From: QWHO01 sp039809865
GTDB lineage: Bacteria > Vulcanimicrobiota > Xenobia > Xenobiales > QWHO01
Length of the DNA: 64,000 bases
NCBI GenBank assembly: GCA_039809865.1
Contig: JBDHVW010000020.1
Coordinates: forward strand, 35,833-99,832
Reading direction: 5' to 3'
The stretch's first letter is position 1. Each line of letters starts with the position of its first letter. Positions 41,385-50,562 of this stretch are shown one piece after another. A model generated the notes under the pieces. It worked only from the letters and a program-made list of their open reading frames with translations. It ran no database searches and had not been told where the DNA came from. A program made the position numbers and the translations under genes.

Positions 41385-41843
41385 GTGCATCACATTCCGA
41401 AAGAGTTCAAGAACGCGCTGGCCTTCTGTCTGACCATGGCGGACTGCGCGAAAGAGATCGAGTTCCTCAAGGCAGCCTTCGGCGCCAGGGAGCTCAAGCG
41501 CATGGAAACCAAAGACGGCAAGAAGATCATGCACGCCGAGATGCAGATCGATGACCAGACGTTCATCGTGGCCGACCAGATGAGCGACACGATGCAGAGC
41601 CCGAAGAAGCTGGGCGGAACCTGCGCTTCCCTGCTGCTCTACGTCAAGGACGTGGATAGGGCGTACGAGAAAGCCATTCAGGCCGGAGCCAGGAAGGTCA
41701 TGGAGCCCACCGACATGTTCTGGGGCGACCGCTTCAGCACCGTGACCGACCCCGAGGGCCACGTCTGGGCGCTGGCCACGCACATCAAGGACGTCACCCC
41801 GAAGGAGAGCCGCGAGGCGATTATGTCAGGGGCTGCAGGGTGA
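41385..41843 (+). CDS. VOC/PhnB-like glyoxalase-fold protein
   Basis: 152 residues from GTG 41385, preceded by AAGGAGGAG. The PhnB pattern is seen in ALAFCLTMADCAKEIEFLKA, IMHAEMQIDDQTFIVAD, LLLYVKDVDRAYEKAIQAGA and FWGDRFSTVTDPEGHVWALA. His51-type and Glu positions of the metal site are partly present (HAEM, GHVWALATH). The substrate is unknown. The 3' end overlaps the convergent megasynthase gene by 23 bases. Confidence 0.85.
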   Translation: MHHIPKEFKNALAFCLTMADCAKEIEFLKAAFGARELKRMETKDGKKIMHAEMQIDDQTFIVADQMSDTMQSPKKLGGTCASLLLYVKDVDRAYEKAIQAGARKVMEPTDMFWGDRFSTVTDPEGHVWALATHIKDVTPKESREAIMSGAAG

Positions 41844-44800
41844 TCCCGAAGTCCTTCATCTCGTAGATCGGCAGGCCATCCACGACCAGGAAGCCCTCGG
41901 CCGTGAGGGTCGTCCCCTCGATGCGCGTGATGGCGCACTCCACCTCGACCCGTTTGTTAGTGGGGATGACCTGTCCGCGGTAGATCCACGTATGCGGCGC
42001 ACCCACCGTGATGGCTTCCACGCGGTGGGTGTCGCGCAATTCGGGCCAGCGCTCCCAGGCCACGATGCGCAGCAGCTGCAGGAAAGCCTCCAGGCCGAGC
42101 GAGCCGGGCCACACCGGATCCTGGTAGAAGTGGGCTTTGAAGAACCACTCGGTGGGATCCACGGTCTTGACGCCGCGGATGAAGCCGAGCCCATGCGGAC
42201 CGCCCTCGGGCAACCAGCAATCCACCTCGTCCATCATGAACAGCGCCTTGCCCGGGAGCCCGAGCGTGCCGTCGGACGCGTCGTCAGGCGTCATCGGCTC
42301 CAGACGCGGCAGGTCGAACGTCACCTCCTGGGCCTCGGCCGGGAACCGCTTGGCGTCGCGTACCCCCAACTGGTTGGCCAGTGCCTGCGAGCTGAAGAAG
42401 CCAAAGTTGGTGGTGCCCTCGTAGAGCATGGTGTCGCCCTTGAGGACCTGCATCGCGAAGTCCTCGATGATCATTCCGCCCGCCTCGCTGACGTTGGTCA
42501 TCTTGACCCGCACGCGGATGGTGCCGATGTCCGGCCAGAGCTCCTGGTGCAGCGTGGCGGTGCCGCCCAGGTTGCGGAAGTGCATGTCGTTGCTGCTGCG
42601 CAGGGCCGAGCCCGCGTAGGCGGCCAGCCAGCCGCAGGGCTGCAGCGCCGCCTCGAGCAGCACGCAGAACGGCATCGTGGGCTGGTGATTGGCGCCAAAA
42701 TACCAGGCGTCCGGGGGGACGTCGTACTGGCTCTCGATCCACCCGCCGGGCTTGAGCACCCAGGGCTCCTGATTCACCTCCACCACGCGGTGCATGAACA
42801 GGAACGGGGGGCCCGGAAGCCGGGCGATGCGGCGCTCCTTGTCGAAAACCTTGTAGCGGTCGCCGAAAGCCTTCGAGGGGTCGCCGATGGAGAACTGCAG
42901 GATGCTCTCGGCGTCGTAGAGCGGTTTCCAGCGCGACTCGATCTTCTGGCGGGTCATGCCCGTGAGCTGCATGCTCATCCCCGTGAAGCGCACGATCGGC
43001 TTGCCGTCGGCGTACATCAGGGCGTCCGCCTTCACGTAGGGCTCGGGACGGTAGCCGATCTCGCTGATCTCCACCTCGTAGATGACCTTTTTGGTTCGGG
43101 CCAGCACCGGACCACGGCAGCGCAAGACCGCCGGCTGGCCGATGATGGGCTCGTAAGCCACCTCGTCGGCCTCGCACACCCAGCCCATGCGCAACAGGTG
43201 GAAGCGCAGCGTGTGGGCGCAGCACTCGTACATCAGCGTTCCGGGCATCACCATGTCGTCCACGAAGTGGCATGTGAGGAACCAGTCGTCCGGGTGGATG
43301 TCCGCCTCGGCCGTGACCTTGCCCAGCCCGAAGCGACCTCCGGTCGGATCGGTCTCCAGCACGCGGTGGAGCAGGTTCATGGGAGCCTTCGGGAGGCGGG
43401 AGGGATTCTGCAGCCCCAGGTTGGCGAAGGCGGGGCCGAAGCACCCTCCCAGGTCGCCGTTGCGGAGCGCCTCGATCTGGGCGTCGGAGTAGCTTTCCTT
43501 GCGGGTAAAGGGCGTCGGGAAGCTCCACCCGGCGGGGAACTGGCGCGGATCGGGGGGGAGGTTCCCCGCCTCCAGGATGCCGCGGTTGGCGTCGATCTCC
43601 TCGTAGGTGAAGAAACCGGCGCAGCCTTTGGACATGCTGATCAGCGGCTCCCCGTCGATCGTCCCTTCGAAGTTGAAGAAGAACAGGTACGAGTCGCCCT
43701 GGCGCACGAACCGGTCGATGCGGATGTCGTAGCGGATGGTCTCACCCACCCGGGGCAGCCCGCGGTGGAAGACGACTTCGGCGTCGAGCAGGCGGTAGAC
43801 GCGCAGGCCCTTCGTGGCCAGGTCGATGCCGAGGTAGGCCGACAGGAAGAGGTCGGCCTGACCTGCCTCCACCGAGACGCACACGGGCGTGCGTCCGCAA
43901 TCGAGATACCAGGCGCCCGGCAGCACGTCGTGCTCGGTGACGACGCGGCCCGACTTGAGGGTGAGGGGCTCGCCCTCGACCAGCATGATGCGATCCACCA
44001 GCATCAGCGGCTCGTCGGGCAGCCGGACGCGCGTGGGATAGTTGTCCGCCTCGGCGTAGGCAGGGCCGAGAACCTTCGCGATGGACCCGATGGCGAACTC
44101 CATGCAAAGCTCGCGCGGGAATTGCGGTGGGGGGCCCGAGATGGGAGATGGGAGATGGGAGATGGGAGGTGTCGGAAGCAGGGAGTCGGGAGCGGCAGAC
44201 GGTAGGCCGCCGCCCAGGAGGGCTTCCAGGAGTTGCGTCTGGAGCTGGACGGCTTCTCCCATGCCCTGGAGGTTCTGGGTCGAGAAGCGCAAGTAGGCGT
44301 CGTGAGCGCTGGCGCGCGCGGCGGCGGCCTCCAGCACCTGTTGCTCGAGAGAGCCGTGCGCGACCATCGGCATCTCGACCACAGGCGGAGGAGCCAACAC
44401 GGGGGCTGGAGCCATCACGGGTTGAGGCGGCGCCACAGGCGGTATTACCTGGACTTCTTGCTTTCCGTTGCTCACCACGACTGCTGTCTCCCGTCTACCA
44501 TCTCCCGACTTCACCTGCTCTCGCGTCTCCCTGCTCCCTACTAACCGAGGCACCGACCCCACCTTGACCCGCACGGCGTTGCCGGGCTCCTGCGGATCGG
44601 GGGCCGGGAAGCGCGCGTACAGCGCCTCCACCGTGGCTCCCGGCACGCGCTCCACCAGGCACGCGGCCAGCAGGCGCAGCAGCGGCGAGACCTCGTCCTC
44701 GGAGCCCCCGCTCAAGGAGCGTGCCATGTGCGGCTCCGAGGCCAGAATCTGGTCGATCATGCGGGTGCACGAGTTGCCCGGACCCATCTCCAGGAACACG

Positions 44801-47800
44801 CGAACGCCGTCCTTGTAAGCCTGCCGGATGGTGGCCGGATAATCGAGCCCTTGCTCGGCCTGCTCGAGGATCGACGACGCGGCGTTCTCGCTGGTCAGCT
44901 CGTAGGAGCGCGCCCAGTGGCCCGAGTAAAAGCGCTGGGGCACTTCTTCGACGGGCTGCACGTGCAGATCGTAGTAGTCTTCGGCCACGGGGTGCATCAG
45001 CTCGCAGTGCACCGTGGGCACGCCCGACAGGGCGAAACTCTCGCAGCCCAGCGAAGCCACCGTGTGATCGACCGCCTTCGCGGTCCCGCCGATGACGCAC
45101 TCCGAGTCGGTATTGACGATCAGCAAGAAGCAGCCGTCCTCCAGCGCCTCGCGCACCTCGGCGGCCCCGCGGTTGACCACGCACACCTTCCAGTCGCGGC
45201 CGACCAGTTGCTCGCGGAAGAGCGGCGAGGCCTCGATCCGCGTGTACATGCGATCTCGCTCGGGCCAGGCGCCCAGCGAGAAGAGTCCGGCAGACTCGCC
45301 CAGCGAGTAGCCGATGACGGCGTGCGGGTCCAATCCCAGTGCCAGCGCCACCCGACTGGCCAGAATGCCGAAGGCGACCTGGCCGTAGATCATCCGGTGG
45401 GGATCGGCCTCGATCAGGCGACGCGCGTCTTCGCGCCAGCCCGGCGACCAGTCGCCGCGGTAGGGCGAGAAGTAGCGCGGCATGATTTGCGAAGCCAGCC
45501 GATCGGTGATGAGGTCGAGGTGGTGCACGACCTCGGGGAAGGCGCGCGACAGCTCGTGGCCCATCCCGACGTAGTGGTTGCCCGAGCCCGGGTAGACGAA
45601 CGCGACCTCGCCGCCGACCGGTGGGGTAGGGGAGTAGAACAGGCCGCTCTGTCCCCGCAGGGCGACGTCGGGATGACGTTGCAGGTGCTGCTCGGCCAGC
45701 TCCAGGGCGTCCTTGAGGGCCTGCCGGCTGGCGGCCACGCAGGCAAAGACGGGCTGGCCGCGCCAGGACCGCGCCAGCGACTGGAAATCCTCGCCCAGGC
45801 GCGCGCGCAGGGCGGGGATCTCGTGGCGGTCGAAACAGAAGATGGCGGACGGCAGATCGTAGAGCCGGGGCGGATCCTGCTCCAGCCCTTCCAGCATGAC
45901 CGCGACCGCGTTCTTGTCGCGGGTGGGGTAGGCGATGACGGCGCGGCGGGGTCCCTCGATGCGATCGCGATACCAGTAGACCGGCTCGCGGCAGATGTGC
46001 TCGAAGGGCTCGTTGACGCCCACGCCGCGCGGTCCGGCCGGCAAAAGCTGGTGGTGCAGGCAGCCGGCGGCGCGGGCCAGCGCGGCCAGCCCGGTGACGG
46101 CGCCCAGATGCTCGGGAAGCTCGGTGATGGCGCAGTCGCGATCGGCGAACGGCAGCACCGGGCCGTCGAACAGCGAGAAACCGGCGGCGCCGGCGCGCTC
46201 GAAGGCTCGCGGGCAGGTGTCGGCGGCCCCCACACCGCGGATGACGGCGTAGATCTTGCGTCCCTCGATCTGGGCGTCGGTGAGGCGCATCAGCACCATC
46301 GCCACGGCGCCTTCGCCCGCGGGCAGGCCGGGGAAGAGCTGCTGGTGGGCGTGCAGGTTGCGGGGGTCGGCATACAGGTCCACGGCGCCGACCAGCGCGC
46401 AATCGAGCTCGCGGCGCTCGAGCGCGCGCACGGCCAGCTCGACGGCTTTCAGGCCGGAGGCCTCCTCGGCCGACAGACTGAAGCTGGGGCCGCCCAGCGA
46501 CAGCTCGCGCGCCACGCGGCTGGCCACGATGCTGGCCAGAGCGCCCAGGGTGCGCACCGAGTCGAGCGGCGGGTGGGCGTCGGCGCCGCGCACCCACCGG
46601 TGGTGGAAATTGTTGGTCTCCGGGTCGAGGCTGACTCCGATATAGGTGCCCATCATCGGCTGGGGCCCCTGGAGCTCGATGCCCGCGTCCTCAACCGCCT
46701 CGGCTGCCACGGTCAGCATGAGGAGCTGCTGGGGGAGGATGTTGGGCATATCCCGCGGCGGCACGCGGAAGCGGCCGGGCGCCAGCGCGACCTCGCCCAC
46801 GCGTCCGGCCGAGGACTCGCCCTTGATGGAGGCGCGCAGCCAGGCGTCGCGGTGGGTGTGGGAGCCGACGTGGGCGCCGATGCCCACGATGGCGATCGCT
46901 TCCGGATCGGGCGGAATGGGGGCGGGGATGACCTGACCCAGATCCTCCTCGAGCAGCAGGTGGCCATTGACGCCGCCAAAACCGAAACCGCTGACGGCGG
47001 CTTTGCGCGGCTCGTCCGGCTTGCGGCGGGGCCAGGGAGCGGCCTGCGTCAACACGTGCAGCGGCGTATTCTCGATCGGCAGCACGGGCTTCTCGAAGTT
47101 GAGGCTGGGGGGAAGCGTGTCGTGCTGCAGTCCGAGCAGCACTTTCAGCAGGCCGGCCGCGCCCGCTCCCGTCAGCAGGTGCCCGATCGACGACTTGACC
47201 GAGCCGATGGCGCAGGAGCCTTTCTCGCCCTCCCAGAGCTGCAGGAGACTGGCGAGCTCGGTCTGGTCTCCGGCCGGGGTGCCGGTGCCGTGGCACTCCA
47301 CCAGGTCGACATCCGAAGGACGCCAGCCCGCCTCGCTGTAGGCCGCGCGCATGGCGCGCAGCTGTCCCTCGCTGTCGGGGGCCAGCAGACTGCCGCCGGT
47401 GTCGTTGGAGAGCCCGATGGCCCGGATGATGCCAAAAATCTTGTCGCCGTCGCGTCGCGCGTCCTCGAGGCGCTTGAGCAGGAAGATGCCGGCGCCTTCG
47501 CCCACGACCAGTCCGTCGCCGCGCTGGTCGAAGGGGGCGCAGATCCCGCTGGCGCTGAGAGCCTGCAGCGCGGTGAAGCCGATCTGGGTGTAGAGACTGT
47601 CGGCGCTGTTGAGCCCTCCGGCCAGCATGGCGTCGGCTCGTCCCGCGGTCAGCTCGTCACAGGCGAACTTGAGAGCGTAGAGGCTGGAGGCGCAGGCGGC
47701 GTCCAGAGTGTAGCTGCCGCCGCCGAGCCCGAGCTCGCGCGCCAGCTGGGCGGCTGGCAGGCTGACGGGGGAGCGATCCTCGGCCTGCCCCGCGCCGTCC

Positions 47801-48144
47801 TCGAGCACGCTGAGACTATGCTGCGACGAGCCTCGGGTGGGCAGCGCGATGGCGGCCAGCACGACCCCGACGCGGCTGCGGTCGAGGCGGGCGGTCTTGC
47901 CCTGGGCGAAGGCCTCCTTGCCGGCTCGCAGGGCCAGCTCGCCGACCGAGGGAGGCTCGTCCAGGAGACAGGCCACGCGGGAAGCCACCTGGTCGGGTCC
48001 GCGTCCGATTTGAGGCTGGAAGCTCCAGCGCTCGGGCGGAACCTCGCGCGCGGCGCTCTTGCCCGCCTTGAGATTCTGCCAGAACTCGTCCAGGTTTTTG
48101 GCTCCGGGCAGCACGGCGCCCATACCTACGATTGCAATCGCCAT
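41821..48144 (-). CDS. PUFA-synthase-like megaprotein: KS-CLF-AT-DH-DH
   Basis: 2,107 residues from ATG 48144; a TTG at 48168 preceded by GAGAGGAA is an alternative. Domains: ketosynthase (1-415; Cys151 in LDAACASS, His285 in VECHGTGTP, His322 in SSIGHLL); chain-length factor (about 415-700; Glu561 replaces Cys in SAEEASG); acyltransferase (about 845-1150; Ser947 in GYSLGES); a low-complexity linker (about 1150-1360); two double-hotdog dehydratases (about 1370-2107), with His1626 in CHFVDDMVMPGTL and His2005 in AHFYQDPVWPGSL. The order resembles thraustochytrid subunit B (KS-CLF-AT) joined to the DH-DH of PfaC/subunit C. No acyl-carrier motif (LGxDS), ketoreductase or enoyl reductase is present. 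It probably builds long acyl chains with an ACP-bearing partner encoded elsewhere. Confidence 0.9.
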   Translation of the reverse strand: MAIAIVGMGAVLPGAKNLDEFWQNLKAGKSAAREVPPERWSFQPQIGRGPDQVASRVACLLDEPPSVGELALRAGKEAFAQGKTARLDRSRVGVVLAAIALPTRGSSQHSLSVLEDGAGQAEDRSPVSLPAAQLARELGLGGGSYTLDAACASSLYALKFACDELTAGRADAMLAGGLNSADSLYTQIGFTALQALSASGICAPFDQRGDGLVVGEGAGIFLLKRLEDARRDGDKIFGIIRAIGLSNDTGGSLLAPDSEGQLRAMRAAYSEAGWRPSDVDLVECHGTGTPAGDQTELASLLQLWEGEKGSCAIGSVKSSIGHLLTGAGAAGLLKVLLGLQHDTLPPSLNFEKPVLPIENTPLHVLTQAAPWPRRKPDEPRKAAVSGFGFGGVNGHLLLEEDLGQVIPAPIPPDPEAIAIVGIGAHVGSHTHRDAWLRASIKGESSAGRVGEVALAPGRFRVPPRDMPNILPQQLLMLTVAAEAVEDAGIELQGPQPMMGTYIGVSLDPETNNFHHRWVRGADAHPPLDSVRTLGALASIVASRVARELSLGGPSFSLSAEEASGLKAVELAVRALERRELDCALVGAVDLYADPRNLHAHQQLFPGLPAGEGAVAMVLMRLTDAQIEGRKIYAVIRGVGAADTCPRAFERAGAAGFSLFDGPVLPFADRDCAITELPEHLGAVTGLAALARAAGCLHHQLLPAGPRGVGVNEPFEHICREPVYWYRDRIEGPRRAVIAYPTRDKNAVAVMLEGLEQDPPRLYDLPSAIFCFDRHEIPALRARLGEDFQSLARSWRGQPVFACVAASRQALKDALELAEQHLQRHPDVALRGQSGLFYSPTPPVGGEVAFVYPGSGNHYVGMGHELSRAFPEVVHHLDLITDRLASQIMPRYFSPYRGDWSPGWREDARRLIEADPHRMIYGQVAFGILASRVALALGLDPHAVIGYSLGESAGLFSLGAWPERDRMYTRIEASPLFREQLVGRDWKVCVVNRGAAEVREALEDGCFLLIVNTDSECVIGGTAKAVDHTVASLGCESFALSGVPTVHCELMHPVAEDYYDLHVQPVEEVPQRFYSGHWARSYELTSENAASSILEQAEQGLDYPATIRQAYKDGVRVFLEMGPGNSCTRMIDQILASEPHMARSLSGGSEDEVSPLLRLLAACLVERVPGATVEALYARFPAPDPQEPGNAVRVKVGSVPRLVGSRETREQVKSGDGRRETAVVVSNGKQEVQVIPPVAPPQPVMAPAPVLAPPPVVEMPMVAHGSLEQQVLEAAAARASAHDAYLRFSTQNLQGMGEAVQLQTQLLEALLGGGLPSAAPDSLLPTPPISHLPSPISGPPPQFPRELCMEFAIGSIAKVLGPAYAEADNYPTRVRLPDEPLMLVDRIMLVEGEPLTLKSGRVVTEHDVLPGAWYLDCGRTPVCVSVEAGQADLFLSAYLGIDLATKGLRVYRLLDAEVVFHRGLPRVGETIRYDIRIDRFVRQGDSYLFFFNFEGTIDGEPLISMSKGCAGFFTYEEIDANRGILEAGNLPPDPRQFPAGWSFPTPFTRKESYSDAQIEALRNGDLGGCFGPAFANLGLQNPSRLPKAPMNLLHRVLETDPTGGRFGLGKVTAEADIHPDDWFLTCHFVDDMVMPGTLMYECCAHTLRFHLLRMGWVCEADEVAYEPIIGQPAVLRCRGPVLARTKKVIYEVEISEIGYRPEPYVKADALMYADGKPIVRFTGMSMQLTGMTRQKIESRWKPLYDAESILQFSIGDPSKAFGDRYKVFDKERRIARLPGPPFLFMHRVVEVNQEPWVLKPGGWIESQYDVPPDAWYFGANHQPTMPFCVLLEAALQPCGWLAAYAGSALRSSNDMHFRNLGGTATLHQELWPDIGTIRVRVKMTNVSEAGGMIIEDFAMQVLKGDTMLYEGTTNFGFFSSQALANQLGVRDAKRFPAEAQEVTFDLPRLEPMTPDDASDGTLGLPGKALFMMDEVDCWLPEGGPHGLGFIRGVKTVDPTEWFFKAHFYQDPVWPGSLGLEAFLQLLRIVAWERWPELRDTHRVEAITVGAPHTWIYRGQVIPTNKRVEVECAITRIEGTTLTAEGFLVVDGLPIYEMKDFGITLQPLT
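44141..44168. repeat. Heptamer tandem repeat inside the megasynthase linker, four units
   Basis: ATGGGAG repeated four times without interruption. On the coding strand it encodes part of a PISHLPSPISG segment. A related but degenerate array lies at 44486-44538, about 320 bases away, on the other side of the same interdomain linker. Confidence 0.9.
44486..44538. repeat. Degenerate heptamer repeat inside the megasynthase linker
   Basis: GTCTCCC, GTCTACC, ATCTCCC, GACTTCA in tandem at 44486-44513, then further units GTCTCCC (44525-44531) and TGCTCCC (44532-44538). The reverse complement GGGAGAY matches the array at 44141. It encodes the charged SRETREQVKSGDGRRE part of the linker. Confidence 0.75.
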
Positions 48145-48197
48145 AAGATGGCGCTGTTTGTCCCTCAAGCCCGTAAGTTCCTCTCGTTCCCCCTGGT

Positions 48198-48602
48198 CTA
48201 CCCAGGACCGGGCCGACTCGGACGGAGCTGGCTCAGCAGGCTCTTCAGCTCCGCCTCGGGGGCCGCGGCCACCGCCTGGTCGAGCGCAAACCAGGCGCGC
48301 CGGCGCTCGGACTCCTCGGGCCACCTTTCGAGGACCTTTCCGACTTCCATGGCAAACACCACGACCGTGGAGCCGCGGCGGACGTATCTCCCCAGGGGCT
48401 CCCCCAGGATCGCGCCCTGCACTCCGGCCTCCTCGAACGCCTCCATCGTGGCCACCTCGGCGGCCGTCATCCCGGGCTCGAGATGGCCTTTGGGCAGGCC
48501 CCACTCGCCGGTTCGGCGCGAGGTGACGAGGAGAATCTCGAGGCTGTCGCCGTTCGTGCGGTAGGCGACCACCCCCGCGTGGCTGTCACTCGGCGTCGGC
48601 AA
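48198..48602 (-). CDS. Nudix hydrolase
   Basis: 134 residues from TTG 48602. The Nudix box reads GHLEPGMTAAEVATMEAFEEAGV: the metal-binding Glu pair (EAFEEAG) is intact, but the Glu and the Arg of the usual Gx5Ex7RE are both Met, a pattern partly seen in diphosphoinositol-polyphosphate-type members. Flanking segments (AYRTNGDSLEILLVTSRRTG, WGLPKG) fit the family. It hydrolyses nucleoside-diphosphate-linked compounds; the substrate is unknown. It ends 30 bases before the TTG start of the megasynthase, so the two may form one unit. Confidence 0.85.
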   Translation of the reverse strand: MPTPSDSHAGVVAYRTNGDSLEILLVTSRRTGEWGLPKGHLEPGMTAAEVATMEAFEEAGVQGAILGEPLGRYVRRGSTVVVFAMEVGKVLERWPEESERRRAWFALDQAVAAAPEAELKSLLSQLRPSRPGPG

Positions 48603-48709
48603 CGCTGACTCCGAGCCGCTGGGCGCAGGCCTCCAGGATGACGTAAAGCGATCTCACGGGCAATCCCTTCTCTACCGGGGCCTTTCAGCCTGGTTTCAGG
48701 GCTGCCGGG

Positions 48710-48715
48710 CATACT
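48710..48715 (+). promoter_or_regulatory. -10-like CATACT six bases before the GDPD gene
   Basis: CATACT, then GCCGGC, then ATG 48722, with no ribosome site. TTTCAG lies 10 bases upstream of the hexamer. Same arrangement as at 50557, including the TTTCAG. Confidence 0.45.
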
Positions 48716-48721
48716 GCCGGC

Positions 48722-49591
48722 ATGACCATTGGCATGCCGAGCGGCAAGGGGTTCAAAGTCATCCTGGCCGCCGCCATGATGTCCACCGTGGCCGCCCTGG
48801 GCGGAGCCGCCCCCATCGACACCGTGCACCTCACTCCCGACACCAGCGGGCCGTGGGTGCGCACGACCGAGGAGGGCGCCATGACCATCGCCCATCGCGG
48901 CTCCAGCGCCCGGTATCCCGAGAACACCATGGCCTCGACGCGGGCCGCGATCGCCTCCGGGGCCGAGTTCGTCGAGAACGACGTCTGGATCTCAGCCGAC
49001 GGCGTCCCGGTCGTGATGCACGACGAATCGGTCGAGCGCACCACGGACGGCACCGGTTTGATCACCTCGATGACCTCGTCCGAGATCGCCCGACTGGATG
49101 CGGGCAGCTGGTTCTCACCCTCCTTCGCGGGAGAGCACGTGCCCACGCTGGCCGAGCAGCTCGACGCGATTAAGGCCCATCCGGGGACGCTCCTCTTGCT
49201 GGACGTCAAGAAGGCCGACCGCGCGCAGATGGAGACCATCATCGGCGCGGTCGAGGAACGCGGAATGCTCGACCAGGTCGTGCTGCAGAGCACCAAAACC
49301 CAGGTATTGGAGGACGCCTACGCGATCCAGCCCGAGCTCGACATCGCCCTGCTGGCGCCGGCCACCGACGACGCGGTGGCGATCGCCCAGAAGTATCACC
49401 TGGCTTCCTTCAACCCCGACTGGTCCAGCCTCTCGACCCACCAGCACATCATCGGCGAGCTCAATGCCGCCGGGATCGGCGTCATGTCTTGGACCGTGGA
49501 CGATCCCAAAGCGTGGTCCGCCATGGATGCCGCGGGCGTCGACGGGGTGATCACCAACAAGGCCGAGGAGCACCTCGCCCGGCGGCGCTGA
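48722..49591 (+). CDS. Glycerophosphodiester phosphodiesterase
   Basis: 289 residues. The N-terminus (FKVILAAAMMSTVAALGGAA) could be a signal peptide with a long polar pre-region. The GDPD active site is complete: IAHRGSSARYPENTMASTRA (His and Glu/Asn), EFVENDVWISADGVPVVMHD (Glu-Asp and His), then LLLDVKKA and WTVDDPKAWSAMDAAGVDG. It cleaves glycerophosphodiesters from phospholipid breakdown to glycerol-3-phosphate and alcohols. There is no ribosome site and a -10-like hexamer lies six bases before ATG, so a leaderless transcript is likely. Confidence 0.9.
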   Translation: MTIGMPSGKGFKVILAAAMMSTVAALGGAAPIDTVHLTPDTSGPWVRTTEEGAMTIAHRGSSARYPENTMASTRAAIASGAEFVENDVWISADGVPVVMHDESVERTTDGTGLITSMTSSEIARLDAGSWFSPSFAGEHVPTLAEQLDAIKAHPGTLLLLDVKKADRAQMETIIGAVEERGMLDQVVLQSTKTQVLEDAYAIQPELDIALLAPATDDAVAIAQKYHLASFNPDWSSLSTHQHIIGELNAAGIGVMSWTVDDPKAWSAMDAAGVDGVITNKAEEHLARRR

Positions 49592-49604
49592 AGGCCTGCG
49601 TCAG

Positions 49605-50387
49605 TCAGTGCCCGCCCGAAGCGCGGTAGGTGGACCAGTGGCGTCCGTGTCCGTTGGCCACGGCCCAGGCGGCGACGAGGGACTGCTGGCGCCAGTCTTG
49701 CCAGTTCAGAGGGCCCATGTTGGCCCAGGCGGCGGGGTTGGCTGCCCGGGCTCTGGGGGCGAAGCTGTTGAAGGTGGGTTGGATGAACTGGAACAGTCCT
49801 CGCGAGGGTGTGCCGCGGCGGGCGTTGGAGTCCCAGTTGTTGACCACGCCCGTCTGGAAGCCTGATTCCCGGCGGGCCATCTCGGTCAGGACGCGCGGGT
49901 TGGCTCCGTAGGCGCGGGCCGCGCTTCCGATGAAGTCGCGGACTTCTCCGCTGGGGGCCGCGTTGGGCGAGTTGGACTGCCGGCCGCGGTGCGTACGTTG
50001 GCCGCGTTGGGCGCGATGCCCCCGTTGGGCGCGCCGGTTTCCCCGGGCGCGCGGCCCGCGATTTCTGCGCGTTCCCCGCGCCCCGGCCGCGCGCCGGCGG
50101 CTACGCCCGGAGCGGACTCCGCGTCGGCGTCCGGCCCCGGGTTTGCGACCGGCCCCGGGAGCGTCGTAGCCGGAGGTCAGGTTTTTGAGGAAGTCCTGGT
50201 CCAGGGCGGGGCCCGCGGGGGAGATCGAGGCGACTTCGTCCACCGGCCGAGACCCGCTGGAGGGAGCCATTCCTCCGCCCCCATCGGCCCGGGCCAGGGC
50301 CGCACCGGGCAGGGCGTGGGTGGGCAGCAATCCCTCTTTGCTCGCGTCCTCGAGGCGGGCAACCGGATCCAGGCCGTGAATGCTCAT
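49605..50387 (-). CDS. Lytic-transglycosylase-like (SLT fold) protein with Arg-rich linker
   Basis: 260 residues with AAAGGAG before ATG. There is no signal peptide; the N-terminus is MSIHGLDPVARLEDASKEGL. Residues 80-136 are strongly basic (many Arg). The C-terminal domain (about 147-260) is goose-lysozyme/SLT-like: VLTEMARRESGFQTGVVNNW with catalytic Glu174, RGLFQFIQPTFNSFAPRARA and AAWAVANGHGRHWSTYRASG. It should cleave peptidoglycan glycan strands. Such proteins without a signal peptide are often exported by dedicated secretion systems or act after lysis. None is visible here. Confidence 0.8.
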   Translation of the reverse strand: MSIHGLDPVARLEDASKEGLLPTHALPGAALARADGGGGMAPSSGSRPVDEVASISPAGPALDQDFLKNLTSGYDAPGAGRKPGAGRRRGVRSGRSRRRAAGARGTRRNRGPRARGNRRAQRGHRAQRGQRTHRGRQSNSPNAAPSGEVRDFIGSAARAYGANPRVLTEMARRESGFQTGVVNNWDSNARRGTPSRGLFQFIQPTFNSFAPRARAANPAAWANMGPLNWQDWRQQSLVAAWAVANGHGRHWSTYRASGGH

Positions 50388-50556
50388 ACGGCGCTCCTTT
50401 CGGCTTCTTGCGTCTAGCTTAGAAGTTGCCGCTCGGGTCCAGGGAGGCCCCGATCTTTGCCAGATTCGGCAAGATGCTGACAGGATGTGTCCCGGTGTGA
50501 AATTCCTGTCAACACCCGCCGGGGCTCTGGTTCAATATCTTTTCAGCCTGCTGCGC

Positions 50557-50562
50557 TAGGCT
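50557..50562 (+). promoter_or_regulatory. -10-like TAGGCT six bases before the alpha/beta hydrolase gene
   Basis: TAGGCT, then GATCGC, then ATG 50569, with no ribosome site and TTTCAG ten bases upstream of the hexamer. Confidence 0.5.

Noticed and set aside
48145..48504. Extension of the megasynthase N-terminus by 120 codons
   Set aside because: The extra stretch is Arg/Gly-rich, unlike a KS domain, and lies antisense-free but inside the Nudix gene in another frame. Starts at 48144 or 48168 have the natural KS N-terminus.
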